From the NCBI GenBank assembly GCA_902766875.1, contig CACXFI010000125.1, forward strand, positions 1-5,154: a stretch of 5,154 nt of DNA, given 5' to 3'. Both the position numbers and the translations under genes were made by a program. The notes below the pieces were generated by a model, which worked only from the letters and a program-made list of their open reading frames with translations, searched no databases and was not told where the DNA came from. Positions 1 through 4,387 of the stretch are shown here, piece by piece. The DNA is from an uncultured Erysipelotrichaceae bacterium (lineage in GTDB: Bacteria; Bacillota_I; Bacilli_A; RF39; UBA660). Within the stretch, counting starts at the first letter, position 1, and each line of letters opens with the position of its first letter.

Positions 1-606
1 AGTTGGATGAATAAAACTAATAGATTTAGCAAATAAAGCTATATTAGTACCAGGACTAGCTTTTTTATTATATTTCATATCTCCAACTAAAGGATAACCC
101 CTACTACTAAATTGTACCCTTATCTGATGACTTCTACCCGTAACTAAATTAATCTTAACTAAATTTAAATTATCCTTTCTATCAACAACTTCATAATCTA
201 ATATAGCAATCTTTCCCTTATCATTAGAAGTAATATAACTCTTATTATCTTTCTCATTCTTAGCCATATAATCTTCAAAATGACCTTTATCAGAAATATT
301 ACCTTCTACTACAGCATAATAAACCTTCTTAAACTTATTATTTCTAACTTGTTCACTAAGTCTAGAAGCAGCTTTCGAAGTCTTAGCAAAAACCATCACC
401 CCACCAACAGGCCTATCTAATCTATGAACAAGCCCAATATAAGCATCACCAAACTTACCCTCATTTTTTTTCCTATATTCTTTTAATATACTAATCATAT
501 CCATATCATTACTATTATCTTTTTGAACTGGAACATTAACAATCTTTTCTACTACTAATAAATGATTATCTTCATAAATAATATTAATCTTTGGTAACTC
601 TTCCAT
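1..606 (-). CDS. RluA-family RNA pseudouridine synthase (3' end cut off by the window)
   Basis: It converts specific uridines of rRNA or tRNA to pseudouridine in the cytoplasm; the target site cannot be read from sequence. The 202 visible residues start MEELPKINIIYEDNHLLVVE. The family's catalytic motif HRLDRPVGG spans residues 61-69, with the expected catalytic Asp at 64. Further family hallmarks are the VFAKTSKAASRLSEQ stretch after it, KKVYYAVVEG near residue 100, and TGRSHQIRVQFSSRGYPLVGD, the conserved RNA-binding/active-site block. There is no N-terminal S4 domain, as in the short RluA-type enzymes of about 220-300 residues, so probably only a few dozen residues are missing. The loop usually reading NKP-G before the catalytic domain is EKIVNVPVQ here, without the usual Pro. 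The ATG at 606 lies inside the end of the methyltransferase gene (23-bp overlap) and has only a weak Shine-Dalgarno site, so translational coupling is likely. Family assignment is firm; substrate is unknown. Confidence 0.93.
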   Translation of the reverse strand, partial: MEELPKINIIYEDNHLLVVEKIVNVPVQKDNSNDMDMISILKEYRKKNEGKFGDAYIGLVHRLDRPVGGVMVFAKTSKAASRLSEQVRNNKFKKVYYAVVEGNISDKGHFEDYMAKNEKDNKSYITSNDKGKIAILDYEVVDRKDNLNLVKINLVTGRSHQIRVQFSSRGYPLVGDMKYNKKASPGTNIALFAKSISFIHPT

Positions 607-1444
607 AAATACCACAAGGTAGGAGCAAATTATCTTCTGTAACAGGAAGAATATTTTCTCCACATTCTATTTTTTGATTCTTAAATTCCAATTTCAATAT
701 ATTTTCTAAAGAAATATGACTAATACCAGTAGTATAACTACTAATCATAATAAAAGAATAATCAGGATCCAATATATCTTTAACTTTATCCAATAACTTA
801 GAAAAATCATTTTCAAATTTCCATACTTCCTTATTAGGACCTCTACCATAGCTAGGAGGATCCATAATAATACCATGATATGTTCTTCCCCTTCTTTTTT
901 CTCTTTCAATAAATTTAATAACATCATCAGTTATAAATCTAATAGTTTTATCTTCTAAATGACATAATTTCATATTCTCTTTTGCCCATTCGTTCATACC
1001 TTTTGAAGCATCAACATGTACTACTTCTGTAGCTCCTGCCTTAGATGCCGCCATAGTAGCGCAACCCGTATAAGCAAATAAATTTAATACTCTCATCTCT
1101 TCATGATTTTCCCTATATTCTTTAATTTTATTACTAATATAATCCCAATTGGCAGCCTGCTCTGGGAAAATACCAGTATGCTTAAAATTAGTAGGAGATA
1201 CTTTAAAAGTTAAATCTTTATAATGAATAGTCCAATGTTCTGGAATCTTCTTTTTAAATTCCCAATATCCACCACCATCATTACTTCTATGATAATATCC
1301 ATCATAATTATCCCATTTATTTTTTTTATTCCATATAATTTGTGGATCAGGTCTATTTAATATAATATTTCCCCATCTTTCTAATTTTTCACCATTACCA
1401 GTTTTTATACATTCATAATCTTTCCATCCATTACTAATATTCAT
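584..1444 (-). CDS. Class I SAM-dependent methyltransferase, RlmI/COG1092 type (probable rRNA methyltransferase)
   Basis: This 286-residue Rossmann-fold methyltransferase probably acts on rRNA, because relatives such as RlmI and RlmK methylate 23S rRNA; that role is inferred from family. Motif I is LNLFAYTG (residues 120-127, SAM binding), motif II is VHVDAS (142-147, acidic residue for the SAM ribose), and the catalytic-loop motif is DPPSYGRGP (195-203), typical of this COG. The stretch GIFPEQAANW (91-100) before motif I is also characteristic. It is about 100 residues shorter than RlmI and shows no N-terminal PUA domain; residues 1-85 form a compact beta-rich, aromatic-rich N-terminal part. 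A longer start at 1462 is possible, but its extra codons contain the Shine-Dalgarno GAGGTG and lie in the promoter -10 box, so I chose the ATG at 1444. It is transcribed from its own promoter and overlaps the downstream pseudouridine synthase gene, which fits a two-gene RNA-modification operon. Confidence 0.92.
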   Translation of the reverse strand: MNISNGWKDYECIKTGNGEKLERWGNIILNRPDPQIIWNKKNKWDNYDGYYHRSNDGGGYWEFKKKIPEHWTIHYKDLTFKVSPTNFKHTGIFPEQAANWDYISNKIKEYRENHEEMRVLNLFAYTGCATMAASKAGATEVVHVDASKGMNEWAKENMKLCHLEDKTIRFITDDVIKFIEREKRRGRTYHGIIMDPPSYGRGPNKEVWKFENDFSKLLDKVKDILDPDYSFIMISSYTTGISHISLENILKLEFKNQKIECGENILPVTEDNLLLPCGIYGRVTKD

Positions 1445-1448
1445 AATG

Positions 1449-1454
1449 CACCTC
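1449..1454 (-). promoter_or_regulatory. Shine-Dalgarno site fixing the methyltransferase start
   Basis: GAGGTG lies 4 nt before the ATG at 1444. It falls within the reading-frame extension that begins at 1462, so it rules against that upstream start. The predicted transcription start is at about 1454, which puts the ribosome binding site at the very 5' end of the mRNA. Confidence 0.75.
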
Positions 1455-1460
1455 AAAAAC

Positions 1461-1490
1461 ATTATAACACTATAATAAAAAAAATAACAA
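1461..1490 (-). promoter_or_regulatory. Promoter of the methyltransferase/pseudouridine synthase operon
   Basis: Reading on the minus strand, a -35 box TTGTTA (1490-1485) is followed after 18 nt by a perfect -10 box TATAAT (1466-1461), preceded by TGT to give an extended -10. Transcription should start at about 1454, leaving a leader of only about 10 nt. The -35 box is part of the 3' arm of the hsp20 terminator and the U-tract forms the spacer. Confidence 0.75.
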
Positions 1491-1504
1491 GTATATCTTG
1501 TTAT
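1477..1504 (-). terminator. Intrinsic terminator of hsp20
   Basis: On the minus strand the perfect 8-bp inverted repeat ATAACAAG (1504-1497) / CTTGTTAT (1491-1484) encloses the loop ATATA, and the T-run extends to 1477. The 5' arm contains the hsp20 stop codon TAA. The stem is AT-rich, so it is probably of moderate strength. The run of T lies only on the minus strand, so it works in that direction. Confidence 0.8.
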
Positions 1505-1887
1505 CCAATATTTATATTTTTACTATCTTTCTTAGGTAATTCTTGTTTAGGAAAAGATACCTCTAATACCCCATCATTATAAACTGCCTTAATATCTTCA
1601 TATCTTTTAAATCCAATATAAAAACTTCTTCTAATTTCTCCAATAAATCTTTCTCTTCTAACATAACTAATACCAGTAACATCCACTTTAATAGCCTTAA
1701 TATTCAAATAACCATTTTCATAATCAATAAACAAATTATTTCTACTAACACCAGGTACATCTATAACAATAAAATACTTGTCTCCCTTCTCAATAATATC
1801 AGCTCTCATATAACTATTACTACCAGTCCCAGGATTTTCAAATTTATTAAAATAATCATTAACAGTATAATTATTTCTAGGCATCAT
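1501..1887 (-). CDS. Small heat-shock protein, Hsp20/alpha-crystallin family
   Basis: This is an ATP-independent holdase chaperone that binds unfolding proteins in the cytoplasm and forms oligomers. The 128-residue protein has a short N-terminal arm (1-26), an alpha-crystallin domain at about 27-115, and a short C-terminal tail. Supporting motifs are IDVPGV (42-47), the conserved IDYENGYLNI (54-63), the RRERFIGEIRRSFYI stretch (78-91), and YNDGVLEVSFPK (103-114), the family's GVL signature. The tail carries I-N-I at 125-127, the I-X-I motif that docks into a neighbouring subunit. ATG at 1887 is 5 nt after the Shine-Dalgarno GAGGG; ATG at 1884 is 8 nt after it and equally possible. A longer start at 1899 overlaps that site and is unlikely. 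It has its own terminator. Its leader carries an element matching the palindrome next to xre, suggesting XRE control; no CIRCE element (HrcA site) is present. Confidence 0.93.
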   Translation of the reverse strand: MMPRNNYTVNDYFNKFENPGTGSNSYMRADIIEKGDKYFIVIDVPGVSRNNLFIDYENGYLNIKAIKVDVTGISYVRRERFIGEIRRSFYIGFKRYEDIKAVYNDGVLEVSFPKQELPKKDSKNINIG

Positions 1888-1892
1888 AATAT

Positions 1893-1897
1893 CCCTC
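1893..1897 (-). promoter_or_regulatory. Shine-Dalgarno site deciding the hsp20 start
   Basis: GAGGG lies 5 nt upstream of ATG 1887 and 8 nt upstream of ATG 1884. It overlaps the ATG at 1899, which would otherwise give a protein four residues longer than the 1887 start, so that start is disfavoured. Confidence 0.7.
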
Positions 1898-1899
1898 AT

Positions 1900-1918
1900 T
1901 TCTAAGAATATTATTACC
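1900..1918 (-). promoter_or_regulatory. Putative XRE operator in the hsp20 leader
   Basis: The minus strand reads GGTAATAATATTCTTAGAA. It matches the plus-strand element at 2344-2362 beside xre (GGTAATAATATTACCAGAA) at 16 of 19 positions, including 12 in a row. One half-site (GGTAATA) is intact; the mirrored half (TATTACC) is degraded to TATTCTT. It lies between the best -10 box and the Shine-Dalgarno site of hsp20, where a bound protein would block transcription. The match is seen; binding by the XRE protein is inferred. Confidence 0.5.
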
Positions 1919-1925
1919 TATAATA

Positions 1926-1931
1926 ATTATA
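1926..1931 (-). promoter_or_regulatory. Possible hsp20 promoter -10 box
   Basis: TATAAT stands at 1931-1926 with no convincing -35 box and no TG extension; transcription would start at about 1919, at the edge of the putative operator. An alternative is TTGTAT (1939-1934) with TAATAA (1916-1911) at 17-nt spacing, which would put the -10 box inside the operator. Either way the operator overlaps the promoter or its start region. Confidence 0.45.
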
Positions 1932-1937
1932 ATATAC

Positions 1938-1966
1938 AAAAAAAGAAGCTAATTATCACTTCTCTT
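1938..1966 (-). terminator. Intrinsic terminator of xre
   Basis: On the minus strand AAGAGAAG (1966-1959) pairs with CTTCTTTT (1948-1941) with one G-U pair, around a 10-nt loop that contains the xre stop codon TAG, and runs into a tract of T to 1938. The stem core is GAAG/CTTC. It is weaker than the other two terminators in the window, so some read-through into hsp20 is possible. Confidence 0.6.
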
Positions 1967-2281
1967 AACATATTCTTCTCTCATAACAGATATCATTCTA
2001 ACAATCATATCCAAATCTTTATCAGTTAAATAGTAACAACCATCATTAATAATCTTCATTTTTTCATCATAAGACATAGATTTACTCTTCATATCAGCTA
2101 AAGATGCTATATCAACATTAAATATAGTAGCTATATCCTTAACCATTGTAATAGTAGGATCATTTTTACCAGTTTCCACTCTTGATAATAAATTTCTATT
2201 AACATTTAACTTTTGAGCTAAAACTTCTTGAGACATACCGTTACTTTTTCTTAAAGATTTAATCTTCTCTCCAATTTTCAC
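1949..2281 (-). CDS. XRE-family helix-turn-helix transcriptional regulator
   Basis: This is a DNA-binding regulator of the Cro/C1 (HTH_3) type, 110 residues with the GTG start at 2281. The HTH domain covers about residues 3-60: a first helix IGEKIKSLRKSNGM, then SQEVLAQKLNVNRNLLSRVETG (17-38) with the usual S-Q-x-x-L-A start of the HTH and the recognition helix near NRNLLSRVE, then the family's P-T-x-x-x-V-x-x-I-A block (42-51). The C-terminal 45 residues are charged and helical, likely a small dimerisation segment. A TTG at 2296 would add five residues (MEVII), but GGAAG sits 8 nt before the GTG, in favour of the shorter form. It is transcribed divergently from the GNAT gene, and a perfect palindrome lies 61 bp upstream of its start codon, as expected for autoregulation. 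No toxin or phage gene adjoins it. The likely second target is hsp20. Confidence 0.9.
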   Translation of the reverse strand: MKIGEKIKSLRKSNGMSQEVLAQKLNVNRNLLSRVETGKNDPTITMVKDIATIFNVDIASLADMKSKSMSYDEKMKIINDGCYYLTDKDLDMIVRMISVMREEYVKRSDN

Positions 2282-2289
2282 GATTATCA

Positions 2290-2294
2290 CTTCC
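2290..2294 (-). promoter_or_regulatory. Shine-Dalgarno site deciding the xre GTG start
   Basis: GGAAG on the minus strand lies 8 nt upstream of GTG at 2281. It lies within the TTG-initiated extension from 2296, which has no well-spaced site of its own, so the GTG is preferred. Confidence 0.6.
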
Positions 2295-2308
2295 AACTTC
2301 TTAAGGTT

Positions 2309-2337
2309 ATTATACCTATCAAAGATTTACAATAAAA
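2309..2337 (-). promoter_or_regulatory. Possible proximal promoter of xre
   Basis: TATAAT at 2314-2309 would give a start at about 2302 and a 21-nt leader. The -35 position (2337-2332, TTTTAT) matches the consensus poorly. The -10 box is framed by AGGT (2317-2314) and ACCT (2307-2304), a short inverted repeat that resembles the ends of the nearby palindrome but with shorter spacing. Confidence 0.4.
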
Positions 2338-2342
2338 CTACT

Positions 2343-2359
2343 TGGTAATAATATTACCA
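2343..2359. promoter_or_regulatory. Perfect 17-bp palindrome, putative XRE operator
   Basis: TGGTAATA-A-TATTACCA is a perfect inverted repeat with 8-nt arms around one central base. It lies between the divergent xre and GNAT genes, at about +6 to +22 of the distal xre promoter and about 15 bp before the -10 of the other strand's weak promoter -35 region. Size, symmetry and position are those of an operator for a dimeric Cro/C1-type repressor. A second copy with one good half-site lies before hsp20. It is about 42 bp upstream of the GNAT -35 box, so an effect on that promoter is less certain. Confidence 0.6.
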
Positions 2360-2370
2360 GAATGAATTAA

Positions 2371-2379
2371 ATTATACCA
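2371..2379 (-). promoter_or_regulatory. Extended -10 promoter of xre (distal)
   Basis: TGGTATAAT on the minus strand is a perfect extended -10 element. The -35 position (2399-2394, ATAATT) is poor, but A- and T-tracts at 2379-2392 just upstream could act as an UP-like element. Transcription would start at about 2364, leaving an 83-nt leader that begins with the palindrome. Confidence 0.6.
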
Positions 2380-2400
2380 AAAAACTTTTTTTAAATTATA

Positions 2401-2429
2401 TTTATATATTAATAACAATATGATATAAT
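2401..2429 (+). promoter_or_regulatory. Promoter of the GNAT/nucleotidyltransferase operon
   Basis: TTTATA (2401-2406, four of six to the -35 consensus), a 17-nt spacer, and the extended -10 TGATATAAT (2421-2429). The predicted start is at about 2436, only 9 nt before GTG 2445 or 18 nt before GTG 2454, so the mRNA has a very short leader without a good Shine-Dalgarno site. Confidence 0.7.
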
Positions 2430-2444
2430 TAATAAAAGAAAGAT

Positions 2445-2927
2445 GTGATAAATGTGAATAATATTAAGTATAGAAAATCTATTAAAGAAGATATTCCTTT
2501 TATAAATAATTTGTTTATAGAAATGGTAAAAACAGTAAATGAAAGAATGATAAAAGCAGGAATAGAACCATATACAGAATTAGAAAAAGGATTTGAAGAA
2601 GGATATCTAGAATCATTTTATAATGATAATGATAAATTAATCTACGTAGCTGAAGATAATAATAAAATAATAGGATTTTTATCAATATGTAAGTATGATG
2701 ATTATATATATTTAGATAATTATTGTGTTAATTATAAATATAGAGGAAAAGGCATTGGTACAGAATTAATGACTTTATCTTATCAATTTGCCAAAAGACA
2801 AAATATAAATAAAATTATAACTCATGTTGAATCAGCTAATTATGAATCAAGAAAATATTATAAAAATAAAGGATTTAAATTAATAAAAAAAGAAGGAAAT
2901 AGATTATTAATTAATAAGGAGTTATAA
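2445..2927 (+). CDS. GNAT-family N-acetyltransferase
   Basis: It transfers an acetyl group from acetyl-CoA to an amine; the substrate is unknown. The 160-residue protein is a single GNAT domain: an N-terminal strand and helix (YRKSIKEDIPFINNLFIEM), the central strands LIYVAEDNNKIIGFLSI (65-81) and YIYLDNYCVN (87-96), and the acetyl-CoA pyrophosphate-binding loop Y-R-G-K-G-I-G at 99-105 (motif A, R/Q-x-x-G-x-G/A). The C-terminal HVESANYESRKYYKNKGFKL is the usual motif B with its Asn and tyrosine-rich helix. The start is GTG at 2445; GTG at 2454 (giving MNNIKYRKS) is about as likely, and an in-frame TAA at 2433 excludes anything longer. The ATG at 2452 is out of frame. It shares an operon with the nucleotidyltransferase 3 nt downstream, whose Shine-Dalgarno site lies in its last codons, so the two products probably work together. 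Confidence 0.92.
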   Translation: MINVNNIKYRKSIKEDIPFINNLFIEMVKTVNERMIKAGIEPYTELEKGFEEGYLESFYNDNDKLIYVAEDNNKIIGFLSICKYDDYIYLDNYCVNYKYRGKGIGTELMTLSYQFAKRQNINKIITHVESANYESRKYYKNKGFKLIKKEGNRLLINKEL

Positions 2928-2930
2928 CAA

Positions 2931-4046
2931 ATGACACCAGAAAAAAGAAAAGAAATTTTAGATAATAATAATTTAATAATTAATAGAGTTATGGAAGAAA
3001 TAAACAAAAAATGTCCTGATAGCATAGATATGGTAGCTATATCAGGATCATTTTGTAATGGTCTATACTATGAAAAATCAGATTTAGACTTATTTATTTT
3101 AGCTAACAGCAAAGAAGCAGAAATAATATCTAAATGCTTCATACTAGATGACATTGGCCAAGATATATATATTACATATTGGGATAGGTTAGAAGAAATG
3201 TCTGAGTATAATAATCCTTTTGTTAGTAAATTAAAAAAATTAGATATAATATATACTAAAAATGAAGATGTATTAAAAAGATATAAAAATATTCAACAAA
3301 AATTAAATACTAATATGAATGATGATAGAATGATAAATTCTAAAATAGGCAAGTATTTAGGTAAAGTCATATACTTAAAAAATAAAATTCAAAATGATAA
3401 TAATTTAGATAATTCTTACAGATTATTAGGATTAATAATAGATGAAATAGAAAAAATTATCTATTTAATTAATAAAAAATATATAGAAGGTGGTACTAAA
3501 AGTATTCCTAAAGAAATATCAAAAATGAATATACTACCAAATAACTTTTTAGAAAATTATTTAAAATTAGTAGAGTGTACAGATACTAGTCAAATAAAAG
3601 AAAAAGTTCAATTAGTTACTGATTCACTAAAAAAATATTTTATAGATAATAATATTAAAATAGAACAATATACAGAAAAAGAAGAAACTATTTTAGTGAA
3701 AAAAGATATAACTAGAGAAGATTTAATTGGTACATATGAAGAATTATTTTCTAATTATTATAATAAGTTATATCACGCTTATAATATTAATAACAAATAT
3801 TTATCATTTAGAACAATGATAGATGCTCAAAGATTTTTTGATGAATTCTATAATGAATATAATATTCCTAAATTTAATCTAATTGAAAAATACAATCCCA
3901 ATGATTTAAAAGAAAATGCAGAAACTTTTTCAAAATATTTATCTAAATGGAAAAAATTATATGATACTTTCGGACTAGAGATAGAAAAATATAATAGTAT
4001 TGATGAATTATATAAAGAAAATAAACAATTAATTAAGACTAAGTAA
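2931..4046 (+). CDS. MNT-fold nucleotidyltransferase domain protein of unknown substrate
   Basis: This 371-residue protein has a minimal nucleotidyltransferase (Pol beta-like) fold at the N-terminus. Residues 35-55, VAISGSFCNGLYYEKS followed by DLDLF, carry the family signature: G39-S40, then the metal-binding pair D51 and D53. D78 in the following strand (DIYITYW) may be the third carboxylate. The fold is shared with aminoglycoside and other small-molecule nucleotidylyltransferases. The rest, about 110-371, is helical, charged and has no domain I recognise; it may be a substrate-binding part. I recall similar two-part proteins in other Bacillota, with no function known to me. There is no signal peptide or membrane segment. 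AAGGAG (2916-2921) lies 9 nt before the ATG, inside the end of the GNAT gene. Acetyltransferase plus nucleotidyltransferase recalls drug-modifying pairs, but resistance is only a hypothesis. Its last three codons form a terminator arm. Confidence 0.85.
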   Translation: MTPEKRKEILDNNNLIINRVMEEINKKCPDSIDMVAISGSFCNGLYYEKSDLDLFILANSKEAEIISKCFILDDIGQDIYITYWDRLEEMSEYNNPFVSKLKKLDIIYTKNEDVLKRYKNIQQKLNTNMNDDRMINSKIGKYLGKVIYLKNKIQNDNNLDNSYRLLGLIIDEIEKIIYLINKKYIEGGTKSIPKEISKMNILPNNFLENYLKLVECTDTSQIKEKVQLVTDSLKKYFIDNNIKIEQYTEKEETILVKKDITREDLIGTYEELFSNYYNKLYHAYNINNKYLSFRTMIDAQRFFDEFYNEYNIPKFNLIEKYNPNDLKENAETFSKYLSKWKKLYDTFGLEIEKYNSIDELYKENKQLIKTK

Positions 4047-4063
4047 TAAACTTAGTCTTTTTT
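4035..4063 (+). terminator. Intrinsic terminator of the GNAT/nucleotidyltransferase operon
   Basis: A perfect 9-bp stem AAGACTAAG (4035-4043) / CTTAGTCTT (4051-4059) with a 7-nt loop is followed by a T-run to 4063. The 5' arm is made of the last three codons (K-T-K) and the stop codon TAA opens the loop. It is the strongest terminator in the window and separates this operon from gatCA. Confidence 0.88.
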
Positions 4064-4064
4064 G

Positions 4065-4073
4065 TGGTATAAT
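4065..4073 (+). promoter_or_regulatory. Extended -10 promoter of gatCA
   Basis: TGGTATAAT, preceded by GTG, is a perfect extended -10 element directly after the upstream terminator's T-run. The -35 position falls in the terminator loop (4045-4050, AATAAA) and does not match consensus, so recognition would rest on the extended -10. Transcription would start at about 4080, leaving a 17-nt leader that carries the AGGAGG site. Confidence 0.7.
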
Positions 4074-4096
4074 ATATAAAGATTTAGGAGGATTAT

Positions 4097-4387
4097 ATGA
4101 TAACAAAAGATAAATTAAAAGATTATGCTAGCAAGCTAATGTTTGATATGAATGATTCTGAATATGAGACATTAGAAAAAGAATTTGAAATAATATTAAA
4201 ACAAATGGATTTAATAGGTAATATCAAAGATATTAAAGATGTAGAACCAATGACTTTTCCATTTCCTATAGAAGGAGTAACATTTAGAGAAGATATACCA
4301 ACAGAATCTCTAGACATAGAAGATGTCTTAAAAAATGCTAAAGATGTAGAAAATTCCATGGTCAAAGTACCAAAGGTGGTGGAATAA
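4097..4387 (+). CDS. gatC: Asp-tRNA(Asn)/Glu-tRNA(Gln) amidotransferase subunit C
   Basis: GatC is the small structural subunit of GatCAB, which turns mischarged Glu-tRNA(Gln), and in many bacteria Asp-tRNA(Asn), into Gln-tRNA(Gln) and Asn-tRNA(Asn). It wraps around GatA and helps to hold it to GatB. The 96-residue length is usual. The N-terminal part (1-45) is the helical segment; the conserved middle is VEPMTFPFP (50-58), then FREDIPTESL and the C-terminal LKNAKDVENSMVKVPKVVE, matching the family's R-E-D, N-A and V-P-K-V hallmarks. A perfect Shine-Dalgarno AGGAGG (4086-4091) lies 5 nt before the ATG. Its stop overlaps the gatA start by one base (TAATG), so the two are translationally coupled. 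It has its own promoter. An open frame on the other strand across it is only a shadow. Confidence 0.96.
   Translation: MITKDKLKDYASKLMFDMNDSEYETLEKEFEIILKQMDLIGNIKDIKDVEPMTFPFPIEGVTFREDIPTESLDIEDVLKNAKDVENSMVKVPKVVE

Noticed and set aside
745..927. Open frame of 60 codons on the minus strand within the methyltransferase gene
   Set aside because: It lies in another frame of a well-supported gene, is low-complexity Leu/Ile/Lys-rich sequence expected from AT-rich DNA, and has no ribosome site.
1910..1927. Inverted repeat ATTATTA-CCTA-TAATAAT upstream of hsp20
   Set aside because: It is 7-bp, almost purely A/T, and overlaps the better-supported 19-bp element; A/T-only repeats are frequent by chance in such DNA.
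1900..1950. CIRCE element (HrcA site) before hsp20
   Set aside because: I searched for TTAGCACTC and GAGTGCTAA halves by eye; neither is present.
1949..2281. Antitoxin of a toxin-antitoxin pair for the XRE protein
   Set aside because: No RelE/HigB-like or other toxin gene adjoins it; the neighbours are hsp20 and, divergently, a GNAT gene without co-transcription.
2282..2296. TTG-initiated N-terminal extension of the XRE regulator (five extra residues)
   Set aside because: The extension contains the GGAAG site that serves the GTG at 2281, and XRE domains normally begin close to the IGEKIK-type helix.
2379..2392. A-run then T-run (A6-C-T7) in the divergent region, considered as a terminator or hairpin
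   Set aside because: With one base between the arms and no G/C it cannot form a stable hairpin. It is better read as an A/T-tract near the promoters.
4044..4096. T-box or other riboswitch before gatC
   Set aside because: The space from terminator to start codon is about 35 nt and the predicted leader 17 nt, too short for such an element.
4123..4365. Open frame of 80 codons antisense to gatC
   Set aside because: It is Ser/Ile-rich shadow coding opposite a clear gatC, with no promoter or ribosome site.
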